Source: Flavobacteriales bacterium
Lineage (GTDB): Bacteria; Bacteroidota; Bacteroidia; JACJYZ01
DNA length: 64,000 bases
Reading direction: 5' to 3'
NCBI GenBank assembly: GCA_020635855.1
Contig: JACJYZ010000002.1
Coordinates: forward strand, 248,001-312,000
Made by a program: the position numbers and the translations under genes. A model generated the notes under the pieces. That model searched no databases, had not been told where the DNA came from, and saw nothing but the letters and a program-made list of their open reading frames with translations. Shown here piece by piece: positions 18,451 through 26,755 of this stretch. The number at the start of each line of letters is the position of its first letter. The stretch's first letter is position 1.

Positions 18451-19514
18451 ATGATTGCGTAGATGCGGGGATGTTCGACCCCGTTGGGGTCGTGGAATTT
18501 CACCATGCCCATTGTTTCTATAAACCTTGAATCCCGTTGGGATTCTATCGTGCATCGCTGGATAACGTTTGGACGCAGGCGTAAGTCCCGGCCATATTTG
18601 TGGAAAGTGATTGCAATTGCCGGGAACCAATGCCGGAGGCAATGAATGTTTATAGATGATTGGGTTGGTGCAGGGATGTTCGACCCCGTTGGGGTCGTGG
18701 AATCTTCGAACGTTGATCATTTCTATAAACCTTGAATCCCGTTGGGATTCTATCGAGCATCGCTGGAAAACGTTTAGACGCAGGCGTAAATCCCGGCCAT
18801 TTTAGTGGAAAGTGATTGCAATTGTCGGGAGCCAATGCCGGAGTCATTGAAGGTTATGAACGATTGGGTGGATGCGGGGATGTTCGACCCCGTTGGGGTC
18901 GTGGAATTTCACCATGCCCATTGTTTCTATAAACCTTGAATCCCGTTGGGATTCTATCGTACATCGCTGGATAACGTTTGGACGCAGGCGTAATTCCTGA
19001 CCATTCTTTGGAATGTGATTGCAATTGTCGGGAGCCGATGCCGGAGGCAATGAATGTTTATAGATGATTGGGTGGATGCGGGGATGTTCGACCCTGTTGG
19101 GGTCGTGGAATTTCACCATTCCCGTTGTTTCTATAAACCTTGAATCCCGTTGGGATTCTATCATACATCGCTGTATGTCGTTCGGGCGCAGGTGTGGATC
19201 CCGGCCATTTTAGTGGAATATGATTGCAATTGCCGGGAGCCGATGCCGGAGTCATTGAAGGTTATGAACGATTGGGTGGATGCGGGGATGTTCGACCCCG
19301 TTGGGGTCGTGGAATCTTCGAACGTTGATCATTTCTATAAACCTTGAATCCCGTTGGGATTCTATCGAGCATCGCTGGAAAACGTTTGGACGCAGGCGTA
19401 AGTCCCGGCCATTTTAGTGGAAAGTGATTGCAATTGCCGGGAACCAATGCCGAAGGCATTGAAGGTTTATAGCAAGCATGCCCGAGGGTGGGACATGCGA
19501 CCCCAGCGGGGTCG
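18424..19514. repeat. Composite palindrome array 1: five units of about 204 bp
   Basis: Palindrome P1 (CGACCCC-loop-GGGGTCG) starts at 18476, 18681, 18885, 19089, 19293 and 19498, a regular spacing of 204-205. Each unit also holds P2 (GAATCCC-GTT-GGGATTC, for example 18529-18545) and P3 (related to AATGCC-GRA-GGCATT). P3 is followed by GTTTATAG in most copies, degenerating to GTTATGAA in some, and P2 is preceded by CTATAAAC. These boxes thus form inverted borders around P1: P3-GTTTATAG-P1-CTATAAAC-P2. The regions between palindromes are also conserved, so this is not a CRISPR. The array begins inside the hpt 3' end and fills the gap before adk. It is a diverged, inverted homologue of array 2 at 24,992-26,042. 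Confidence 0.9.
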
Positions 19515-19730
19515 AACATTCCGCGACAACGCCGGAACATTTGCAAAATAGCCGAGGGTGCAGCGGCTAGCCCCACCGCAGCTTTAGCGAAGGTGGGCTA
19601 AAAGCGGAACACCCGACGGTAGTTCGGGCAGGTGATGAACCGTCCGCTACAGAAAAAACAACATCCTTTCCCGGTGGGATGCGGCCCTAAAGCCGAAAGT
19701 CGTATCTTAGATTTCTCAAAAAAGAATGCC
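19515..19730. other. Non-coding spacer between array 1 and adk, with an imperfect palindrome
   Basis: No convincing gene is present. TAGCCCCACC (19568-19577) pairs with GGTGGGCTA (19592-19600), leaving one bulged C, and has an inner GCAGCTTTAGC. CCGAGGGTG occurs at both ends of this stretch. It may be a further remnant of palindromic repeat DNA. Confidence 0.5.
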
Positions 19731-20315
19731 ATGTTAAATATTGTGCTGTTTGGACCTCCGGGTGCCGGCAAAGGTACCCAGGCTGCAAAACTCATTGAAA
19801 AGTATCAACTTGTTCACCTGTCGACCGGCGACATTCTCCGCAGTGAGATCGCGGCCGGCACGGAGCTTGGCCTGAAGGCAAAAGGCCTGATGGATGAAGG
19901 TAAGCTTGTTCCGGATGAAGTGGTGATCGGTATGATCCGTTCTAAAATCGAAAACAACCGCGCTGCCAAAGGGTTTATTTTCGACGGCTTTCCGCGCACG
20001 GCCCCACAGGCCGAGGCCCTCGATCGTTTGCTGGATGAAAAGAATGCGCCCATCACCACCATGCTCGCGCTGGAGGTGGACAAAGACGAATTGGTGCGCA
20101 GGTTGCTGAACCGCGGTAAAGATTCGGGTCGGGCGGATGACCAGGATCCGGCCATCATCGAAAAACGCATCGAGGAATACAACTCGAAAACAGCCGTACT
20201 CAAGGATTACTACAGTGCCCAGCAAAAGTGCATTGTGATCCACGGCATCGGCTCGATTGATGATATCTTCGGTTCGTTGTGCAAAGCGATTGACCGCTAC
20301 CAGACGGTTTCCTGA
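19731..20315 (+). CDS. adk: Adenylate kinase
   Basis: Adk interconverts ATP + AMP with 2 ADP. The 194 residues begin MLNIVLFGPPGAGKGTQA (Walker A) and contain HLSTGDILRSEI, the AMP-binding FDGFPRTAPQAEALD and RRLLNRGKDSGRADDQ. The LID is the short, zinc-free type and the protein is accordingly shorter than E. coli Adk. The frame is open further upstream (to 19632), but homology sets the start at 19731. It is followed 15 bases later by obg. Confidence 0.95.
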   Translation: MLNIVLFGPPGAGKGTQAAKLIEKYQLVHLSTGDILRSEIAAGTELGLKAKGLMDEGKLVPDEVVIGMIRSKIENNRAAKGFIFDGFPRTAPQAEALDRLLDEKNAPITTMLALEVDKDELVRRLLNRGKDSGRADDQDPAIIEKRIEEYNSKTAVLKDYYSAQQKCIVIHGIGSIDDIFGSLCKAIDRYQTVS

Positions 20316-20330
20316 TACGACCGCACTCCC

Positions 20331-21338
20331 TTGTCAAACTTTGTCGACTATGTAAAAATCTGCTGTCGCTCCGGGAAGGGCGGGGCGGGATCGGCGCATT
20401 TTCATCGCGATAAGTTCACATCCAAAGGCGGCCCTGACGGTGGCGACGGCGGACGTGGCGGGCACATCATCCTGCGTGGCAACCGCCAGCTCTGGACCCT
20501 CCTGCCGCTCAAATACCGCAAGCATGTAATCGCGGGGGCCGGCGTGAACGGATCCCGTGTGCTGAGAACCGGCGCCATGGGCAGGGACGTGATCCTGGAA
20601 GTGCCGCTGGGTACGGTGGCCCGTGATGCGGAATCCGGCGAGGTGCATTTTGAGATCACCGAAGAAGGCGAAGAAAAAATTTTGGTGGCAGGCGGCAGGG
20701 GCGGGCTCGGAAATGCGCATTTCAAGACGCCGACCAACCAAACACCCAGGCATGCCCAACCCGGTGAACCGGGGCGTGAAGAGTGGAAAATACTTGAGCT
20801 GAAAGTGCTGGCGGATGTCGGACTGGTGGGTTTTCCCAACGCCGGTAAATCCACCCTGCTTTCCAAAATCACCGCGGCCAAACCCGAAATCGGCGACTAT
20901 CCTTTTACCACGCTGGTGCCCAACCTGGGCATTGTGCCGTACTATGAACACAAGAGCTTCATCATGGCCGACATCCCTGGCATCATTGAAGGTGCACATG
21001 AAGGGAAAGGATTGGGTTTGCGTTTTCTCCGGCATATCGAACGGAATTCCATCCTGCTGTTCATGATACCTGCCGATGCAAAGGACATTCGCAAGGAGTA
21101 CAAGATCCTGCTGAACGAGCTCCACATGCACAACCCCGACCTGATGGACAAAACCCGCATCCTGGCCATCTCCAAGTCCGACATGCTGGATGAGGAATTG
21201 TTGGAGGAGATGAAAGCCGAGTTGCCGGATGTGCCGTACATTTTCATTTCATCTCATACCGGACAAGGACTGGATCAGCTGAAGGACATGCTGTGGAAGG
21301 CGCTGAACAGTGACCCGGTGGAAAACCCGACCTTATGA
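20331..21338 (+). CDS. obg: GTPase Obg
   Basis: Obg is an essential ribosome-associated GTPase involved in large-subunit maturation. The 335 residues show the glycine-rich Obg fold (RSGKGGAGSAHFHRDKF, GGPDGGDGGRGG, about 12-45) and then the G domain with GFPNAGKSTLLS, DIPGIIEGAHEGKGLGLRFL and the SKSD base-recognition motif. The start is a TTG codon at 20331: the conserved N-terminus SNFVDYVKI follows directly and no in-frame ATG precedes it nearby. It lies 15 bases after adk and overlaps the PAP2 gene by 4 bases. Confidence 0.95.
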   Translation: MSNFVDYVKICCRSGKGGAGSAHFHRDKFTSKGGPDGGDGGRGGHIILRGNRQLWTLLPLKYRKHVIAGAGVNGSRVLRTGAMGRDVILEVPLGTVARDAESGEVHFEITEEGEEKILVAGGRGGLGNAHFKTPTNQTPRHAQPGEPGREEWKILELKVLADVGLVGFPNAGKSTLLSKITAAKPEIGDYPFTTLVPNLGIVPYYEHKSFIMADIPGIIEGAHEGKGLGLRFLRHIERNSILLFMIPADAKDIRKEYKILLNELHMHNPDLMDKTRILAISKSDMLDEELLEEMKAELPDVPYIFISSHTGQGLDQLKDMLWKALNSDPVENPTL

Positions 21339-21901
21339 ATGCCCTGCAGCGGTTCGACGAGTGGTTGTTCCTGCTGCTGAACGGGTTCCATGCCCGGGGA
21401 TTTGACCAGCTGATGGTGGCGGTCACATCCGCTTATGCCTGGATACCTGTTGCTGCCATCCTGATGTATGTGTCCATCAACAAGCTGGGAAAAAACGCCC
21501 TGTGGTTGTGGTTGTTTGCAGTTGTAGCTGTTGTTGTGTCGGACCAGATCTGTTGGTATGGATTCAAGGAGGTGTTTCAACGTTTGAGGCCTTGCAAGGA
21601 AACGCGTTTGCTTCCTTTTATACATATGCTGGTGGGATGTGGCGGTAAGTACGGTTTTGTTAGCTCGCATGCAGCCAACAGTTTTACTGCTGCTTTCTTT
21701 CTCGGAAACATATTAAAATCACACCGACGTTGGGTATATCCTTTGCTGATCGCATGGGCATGCCTGGTATCCTACAGTCGCATCTACGTGGGCAAGCACT
21801 ACCCGTTTGATGTGTTGGGGGGTGCCTTGCTGGGGTGGATGCTGGCATGGGTCTTCGGCAAATTGTACCTTGCGTTCATGAACAAATACGCTTTCAGATG
21901 A
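21335..21901 (+). CDS. PAP2-family membrane phosphatase
   Basis: This is a predicted inner-membrane lipid phosphatase of the type that dephosphorylates undecaprenyl or phosphatidylglycerol phosphates. The 188 residues have about five membrane segments and all three PAP2 motifs: KEVFQRLRP (KxxxxxxRP), SSHAANSF (SxH) and SRIYVGKHYPFDVLGG (SRxxxxxHxxxD). The substrate cannot be assigned. It overlaps obg and crcB by 4 bases each (ATGA). Confidence 0.88.
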   Translation: MNALQRFDEWLFLLLNGFHARGFDQLMVAVTSAYAWIPVAAILMYVSINKLGKNALWLWLFAVVAVVVSDQICWYGFKEVFQRLRPCKETRLLPFIHMLVGCGGKYGFVSSHAANSFTAAFFLGNILKSHRRWVYPLLIAWACLVSYSRIYVGKHYPFDVLGGALLGWMLAWVFGKLYLAFMNKYAFR

Positions 21902-22269
21902 TCGGCTGGCTGGCGGTATTCTTCGGTGGCGGCATGGGTAGCCTGGCGCGTTACGGCGTGGCGCGGTGGGTATCGGCCATGGGCTGGAGCGGATATCCGT
22001 ATGCAACCTTCATTGCCAACATGGCCAGCTGCCTCGTGTTGGGTGTGATGGTGAAATTCTTTTCCGCCCGTCCGGAACTGGACACGGCCTGGAAGCTGTT
22101 GGTGCTGGTAGGATTCTGCGGCGGGTTCAGCACTTTCTCCACCTTCAGTCATGAAACCGTGCTGCTGATGCGCGAGGGCCAGCTGGGCTGGGCCGTCATG
22201 AATGTGTTGCTCAGTGTATCGGCGTGTGTGGGTTTGCTGTATATCCTTTCAAGGAATCCCGTGTCATAA
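21898..22269 (+). CDS. crcB: Fluoride channel CrcB/Fluc
   Basis: This small dual-topology channel exports fluoride. The 123 residues form four membrane helices with family motifs GGGMGSLARYGVARW, FIANMASCLVLG and GFCGGFSTFSTFSHE, the last carrying the Phe-box and Na-site region. The start at 21898 lies in the ATGA overlap with the PAP2 gene; an upstream in-frame stretch is coding in another frame. No fluoride riboswitch is visible, as expected for an internal operon gene. Confidence 0.93.
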   Translation: MIGWLAVFFGGGMGSLARYGVARWVSAMGWSGYPYATFIANMASCLVLGVMVKFFSARPELDTAWKLLVLVGFCGGFSTFSTFSHETVLLMREGQLGWAVMNVLLSVSACVGLLYILSRNPVS

Positions 22270-22307
22270 AAAACGCGCCGGTGCATGGTGCCTGCACGCG
22301 GCGCGTT
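22268..22307 (-). terminator. Intrinsic terminator between crcB and the DUF4177-like gene
   Basis: AACGCGCCGGTGCA (22272-22285) pairs with TGCACGCGGCGCGTT (22293-22307) with one bulge, a strong GC-rich stem. On the minus strand it is followed by six Ts, so it terminates the small gene at 22336-22527. On the plus strand the stem follows the crcB stop but lacks a U tract. Confidence 0.7.
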
Positions 22308-22335
22308 GATCAACCACAAGGGGTGGTTCTATCGA

Positions 22336-22527
22336 CTATGCTTCCTTGGTGAAGACCAGGAAATGTGCTTCCCTTTTCAGGATTTTTCCCTTTGTTTCGT
22401 GGATGGATTTGTCGAATGTCCAACCTTCCTTTGATGCCTGGTTCAGTCTTTCCTCCAGTTTCTTGGGATTGAGTGAGCCGCTGAAAAATCCTGTTTTCAG
22501 CGGATCCACTTTGTAAATTTTCGCCAT
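22336..22527 (-). CDS. DUF4177-like small protein
   Basis: The 63 residues (MAKIYKVDPLKTGFFSG, KLEERLNQASKEGWTFDKSI, AHFLVFTKEA) fit the DUF4177 pattern: a short beta-alpha-beta protein with a central amphipathic helix and a conserved EGW turn. Function is unknown. The ATG at 22527 is preferred over in-frame codons up to 22614. It is monocistronic, with its own terminator at 22268-22307. Confidence 0.7.
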   Translation of the reverse strand: MAKIYKVDPLKTGFFSGSLNPKKLEERLNQASKEGWTFDKSIHETKGKILKREAHFLVFTKEA

Positions 22528-22773
22528 GTTGATGTGTTTAAGTGATGAATTGCGAATGCACGGAGAATCCATTCCAACGGTGCTAGAACGTTGGTGGTTG
22601 ACGCAACTGCACATCCGATTTGATACACAATTTTAGGTCGATGCGGCACATCCTGCAAGTGCAGGAAAGGATACTTATTATTTGTTGACCACTCGGGAAC
22701 AGATGTATTCTGTTGTTGATTATCCGGAACGGCTAACAAACACTTCATCTGTTAAATGTCAGCGTTGAGACAG

Positions 22774-23508
22774 CTATTGACTAAGTACGGCGATCAAATG
22801 TTCGCGTTTACGGATAGATACAGGAAGCAATGTTCCGTTGGAAAGTTCGATGATTCCGGTTTTCTTGATATATGTTTTCACATATACCAGGTTGATCAGA
22901 TGTGATTGATGGATGCGTATGAAGCCTTGGGCGGAAAGTGCCTGGTCATATTCCTTTAGTGTTTTTGCCACCAGGATTTTTCTTCCATCGGAAATGTTGA
23001 AGAAAGTATAATTCTTTTCGGCTTCACATCGGATGATATCTCCGATGGATACCACGTGTATCGCATCAGATACATTTACGGTGATGGTCTTTCTTGTTCT
23101 TTGCTCACCGGGAAGGGGATGAACCTGTTCAGATTGCCCCCGTTGCAGTGCCACCTGCGGTATGAGGTCATCCAATACAGACTTCAGGGCATGCGGGCGG
23201 ATAGGTTTCACAATGTAGCGCAGCTTGCAGTAATTGAAAGCATGCAGGGCGTACTCGTTATTTGCCGTGATCAGCACTATATGAAAAGCGGGTTCCGGAA
23301 AACGAGACAACAGATCGAATCCGCTTCCTTTATCCAGCATAACATCCAGAAAAACCAAGTCAGGTTTGAACTCAACGATCAGCTGATGGGCTTCCGTTGC
23401 GGAGGTTGCTTCACCGACAATACTTACTTCCGGGTAATGGGTGGATAGTTCTTTGCGGATTTCATTTCGGGTGGTTTCCTCGTCATCTACGATTAGGGTT
23501 CTGATCAT
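22774..23508 (-). CDS. LytTR-family response regulator
   Basis: This 244-residue transcription regulator has an N-terminal receiver domain (LIVDDEETTRN acidic pair, phospho-acceptor Asp in LVFLDVMLDKGSG near residue 55, Lys in RYIVKPIRP) and a C-terminal LytTR DNA-binding domain (about 140-244: IIRCEAEKNYTFFNISDG, FIRIHQSHLINLVYVK). Such regulators usually work with a LytS/YehU-type kinase, which is not encoded beside it, so it is an orphan here. No target can be inferred from context. Confidence 0.92.
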   Translation of the reverse strand: MIRTLIVDDEETTRNEIRKELSTHYPEVSIVGEATSATEAHQLIVEFKPDLVFLDVMLDKGSGFDLLSRFPEPAFHIVLITANNEYALHAFNYCKLRYIVKPIRPHALKSVLDDLIPQVALQRGQSEQVHPLPGEQRTRKTITVNVSDAIHVVSIGDIIRCEAEKNYTFFNISDGRKILVAKTLKEYDQALSAQGFIRIHQSHLINLVYVKTYIKKTGIIELSNGTLLPVSIRKREHLIAVLSQ

Positions 23509-23892
23509 GACTGCTTATGTACGTATGGATAGTTGATCCCCATGGAAAATATGCCAATGGGATGGCGTGAAGCGGGAGAATTATTTTCAGGAGATCGGGG
23601 ATGTATGGAAAGCCGCCGGATCGTTTTTTACAACCTTCATTACAGCCCTTGAAGGAGGTTCCTATGCGTGACGGCCACTGGTATGTTAACATGTCGATCT
23701 TGGAGGATGATCAAAGTGAATGTTACGGAGATTCGCGCATATTTCTGTGTCCGGATGTATGAAGGTGCGTCCCGGTTTTATGAAAGCATGGTTTGACTGT
23801 ATGAAAAATCAATGCCTTGCGAAAAGGAAAAGATGCCGCATGCGCAACGACATTGGGACGGAAATACGGCGTTCGTTTGCTTCAGGAAACGT
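23509..23892. other. Intergenic region without a recognisable gene
   Basis: About 380 bases between the LytTR gene and a small possible gene. Only short open frames occur, none with family-like sequence. I see no clear promoter consensus, hairpin or repeat. Confidence 0.5.
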
Positions 23893-24114
23893 TCAAAGTG
23901 CCAATTGTGCGTCTGTACCTATGGATGAGTGGGTAGTTAATTTCTTCCAGAAGAGCTTGTTCATTTTTCGCTCGTCTTCTATTTTTTTGAGCAGCTCTTC
24001 AACCAGGGATTCACTGAAGTAAGTGTTTGATTCTTTGTAAGGATCCATGTGGGCTGTAGAATGCAATTTTTCTTCTACCCGCAGGATGTCTTGTGTAAAC
24101 GATTGTGTGGTCAT
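23893..24114 (-). CDS. Possible small protein of unknown function
   Basis: A 73-residue open frame, MTTQSFTQDILRVEEKL onward, with a charged helical second half (SLVEELLKKIEDERKMNKLFWKKL). The second half resembles the tail seen after the HTH domain in some Bacteroidota XRE-type regulators, so it could be a remnant of such a gene or a genuine small protein. It lies between non-coding stretches with no competing gene. Support is limited to composition and position. Confidence 0.35.
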   Translation of the reverse strand: MTTQSFTQDILRVEEKLHSTAHMDPYKESNTYFSESLVEELLKKIEDERKMNKLFWKKLTTHSSIGTDAQLAL

Positions 24115-24344
24115 GGCTTTGGAACTTTATCATGTGAACAAAGGCTGATGAAAGATGGAGGTGTTTTTCATCAGCAAGCCGAAGGATGCACAAACCTACG
24201 ATGGTCACATTTCGAAATGTTGGACCGTGTATTATGATAATGTTTACATATGGAGGGACAGTGTTGGCGGGTATACCGAAGATGTTGGATGGCGGATGTG
24301 AAAGGGTTGGTTGGCACGGGCGGAACCGATCCCCGATGGCGGTG

Positions 24345-24803
24345 CTATTCCGTCGGATCAAAGAGGTATTTCTCATCATAAGTCACTTGAAATTTTTCAA
24401 GGAAATCCATATACTCCTGGTAAAATGTGATTTTGCGATGATGTTCTTTTTGTCGCATCACATACCGTGTTACCTGATCAATTTGAGAATGACCGTATGA
24501 AAATGCTCCAAACCCTTCCTGCCATTGAAATTTTGATTTTGTGAATCCGCGTTCGTTGATGAAAAGTGTACTCACCTTTTTTACTTCGCGGATGAGATCG
24601 GACAGGCAACAAGTGGGTTTCATGCCGATGAACAAATGGATGTGATCCGGGATGCCGTTGATGGCGATCATTTTTTGTCCTTTGTTTTGAATAACGGCTG
24701 TCATATATTGGTAGAGGCGTTCTTCCCATTCGGGCCGGATCAAGGCATCCCGGTGTTTGACGGCAAAAACAATTTGGATATAAATCTGTGAGTAGGTGGA
24801 CAT
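24345..24803 (-). CDS. Solitary HUH (Y1) transposase, IS200/RAYT-like
   Basis: This single-strand DNA transposase of 152 residues has the Y1_Tnp fold. The metal-binding His-Ile-His is at residues 54-56 (PDHIHLFIGM), WQEGFGAFSYG at 94-104, and the probable nucleophile Tyr114 in QVTRYVMRQKEHH. I start at the ATG at 24803 (MSTYSQIY), because the upstream in-frame extension is not family-like. There is no TnpB partner and no visible IS200-type ends. About 190 bases upstream is palindrome array 2, and the inverted homologue array 1 lies 5 kb away. This is the arrangement expected of a REP-associated tyrosine transposase rather than an active insertion sequence. Confidence 0.85.
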   Translation of the reverse strand: MSTYSQIYIQIVFAVKHRDALIRPEWEERLYQYMTAVIQNKGQKMIAINGIPDHIHLFIGMKPTCCLSDLIREVKKVSTLFINERGFTKSKFQWQEGFGAFSYGHSQIDQVTRYVMRQKEHHRKITFYQEYMDFLEKFQVTYDEKYLFDPTE

Positions 24804-24991
24804 GGGTTGATGTATGAAAGAATTCAGAATGAATGTAAGGCATATCAAAAGCATGCTGAAATGAAAAGTCCACAACCCATTTGAATATCGGGTGATCTTA
24901 CGGACGTATTGTGCGGCAAATGTTCGATGCCGGTGACATTGGCTTATTTGCTTACATGGTTTATGGAAAACAAATTTACCGGAGGGATGTA

Positions 24992-26042
24992 CGACCCCTT
25001 CGGGGTCGCAGGTTATCATCCGTGTTCATTTGTGCTATAAACCTTCAATGCCTTCGGCATTGGCTTCTGTCAATGCCAATCACCATCCACAAAAATGGTT
25101 AGATGTAGATCTGTGTCGGGAACATATCCAGCGATGAACGAAAGAATCCCAGCGGGATTCAATGTTTATAGCAATGACGGATATGTAAAGATTCTACGCC
25201 CCCATCGGGGTCGCACCTTTTTCATCCTGATAGCAATCGTCAATAAACCTTCAATGCCTTCGGCATTGGCTTCTGTCAATGCCAATCACCATCCACAAAA
25301 ATGGTTAGATGTAGATCTGTGTCGGGAACATATCCAGCGATGAACGAAAGAATCCCAGCGGGATTCAATGTTTATAGCAATGACGGATATGTAAAGATTC
25401 TACGCCCCCATCGGGGTCGCACATCTTCATCCTGATTGCAATCGTCAATAAACCTTCAATGCCTTCGGTATTGGCTTTCGTTAATGCCAATCACCATCCA
25501 AAAAATGGTTTGGATGTAGATCTGTGTCGGGAACATATCCAGCGATGAACGAAGGAATCCCAACGGGATTCAAGGTTTATAGCAATGACGGATATGTAAA
25601 GATTCTACGACCCCATCGGGGTCGCACATCTTCATCCTGATTGCAATCGTCAATAAACCTTCAATGCCTTCGGCATTGGCTTCTCGGCCATGAAAATCAC
25701 AATCCAAAAAAAAAATGGTTTGGATGTAGATCTGTGCCGGGAACAATATCCAGCGATGAACGAAAGAATCCCAGCGGGATTCAATGTTTATAGCAATGAC
25801 GGATATGCGAAGATTCTACGACCCCATCGGGGTCGCACATCTTCATCCTGATTGCAATTTTCAATAAACCTTCAATGCCTTCAGCATTGGCTTCTCGGCC
25901 ATGAAAATCACAATCCAAAAAAAATGGTTAGATGTAGATCTGTGCCCGGAATATATCCAGCGATGAACGAAGGAATCCCAACGGGATTCAAGGTTTATAG
26001 CAAACGCGTGCGAAAGGAAAGTCTACGACCCCGAAGGGGTCG
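24992..26042. repeat. Composite palindrome array 2: five units of about 205-211 bp
   Basis: P1 palindromes (CGACCCC-loop-GGGGTCG and variants) start at 24992, 25197, 25403, 25608, 25819 and 26026. Between them are CTATAAAC or CAATAAAC followed by P3 (CAATGCC-TTC-GGCATTG) and P2 (GAATCCC-AGC/AAC-GGGATTC) followed by GTTTATAG. The order P1-P3-P2-P1 is exactly the reverse complement of array 1. The P3-P2 spacers of the two arrays are recognisably homologous (both contain TATCCAGCGATG and a CCACAAA-ATGG segment). Stems are conserved while the 3-base loops vary. The right end stops 10 bases before the stop codon of the oxidoreductase gene at 26052. Confidence 0.9.
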
Positions 26043-26051
26043 CACAACATA

Positions 26052-26744
26052 CTAGTGTTTCTCCTTGAAAATTTGTTGAACGTCCAATCCTAACCCAACC
26101 AATTTCTCCCTTGTTTCCTCCACCATTTCCTTTGGCCCGCAAATAAATGCGGCTGTGTTGGCGGGCGATATCAATCCTGGGTAGAGTTCATGCACCCTGC
26201 CCTGAGGCCCCTGCCATGTTTCTTTGGAAACGATCGGATGGTAATGAAAATAAGGATGTTTTTTTTCCAACGCAGAGAATGCCTCATGGTAGGGAAGGTC
26301 GCATACAAGTCCTGCTCCTTGCACCAGGTTGATGTGGTGGCCGGTGTGATTGTGAAGGAGGGTAATCATCATGGCGCGTAACGGACTGATACCCGTACCG
26401 GCGGAAATGAACAGCAGGCGTTCGGGCAGGAGATCCGGCAGGATGAAGCTGCCCATGGCGGGTGTAATTTCTATTTCTTTGTTCAGTGACAGGTGTTCGA
26501 TGAGACCGTGTGTGCGGAGGTCCCCGTCGCGACATCCGATCAGGAATTCAATATGGGGCAGTATGCCCGGTGAAGATGCGATGGAATAGTAAAACGGAAT
26601 ATCCCTCTCTTCGGTCTTCAGGTACAACACGGTATGCTGGCCGGCCCGGAAGCGGAAATTATTTTCAACCTCCAGGGTCAGGTAGGCCAGGTATCCTTCC
26701 CTTTTAAGAGCATGTACCTGTGCCCGGTGCCGCAATTCTGTCAT
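26052..26744 (-). CDS. Ferredoxin-NADP reductase-like flavoprotein
   Basis: This 230-residue FAD/NAD(P) oxidoreductase has an N-terminal FAD-binding barrel (FRAGQHTVLYL; FYYSIASSP in the place of the usual RxYS motif, with Phe for Arg) and a C-terminal nucleotide domain (FISAGTGISPLRAM and FICGPKEM). It has no iron-sulfur domain. It begins 11 bases after the homoserine dehydrogenase gene and is the last gene of the sulfur operon. A plausible job is to pass electrons from NAD(P)H, directly or through a ferredoxin, to the sulfite reductase encoded at the other end. That role is inference. Confidence 0.85.
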   Translation of the reverse strand: MTELRHRAQVHALKREGYLAYLTLEVENNFRFRAGQHTVLYLKTEERDIPFYYSIASSPGILPHIEFLIGCRDGDLRTHGLIEHLSLNKEIEITPAMGSFILPDLLPERLLFISAGTGISPLRAMMITLLHNHTGHHINLVQGAGLVCDLPYHEAFSALEKKHPYFHYHPIVSKETWQGPQGRVHELYPGLISPANTAAFICGPKEMVEETREKLVGLGLDVQQIFKEKH

Positions 26745-26755
26745 TGTTCAGCAGC

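Noticed and set aside
18424..19514. CRISPR-like regular repeats
   Set aside because: The sequences between the short palindromes are themselves conserved from unit to unit, the period is about 204 bp, and no cas genes are nearby.
21835..21900. Fluoride riboswitch before crcB
   Set aside because: The region is coding sequence of the PAP2 gene and shows no riboswitch core; crcB is internal to an operon.
24345..24803. Active IS200/IS605 insertion sequence
   Set aside because: No tnpB, no second copy in the window and no recognisable element ends; the flanking palindrome arrays fit a RAYT-type arrangement better.
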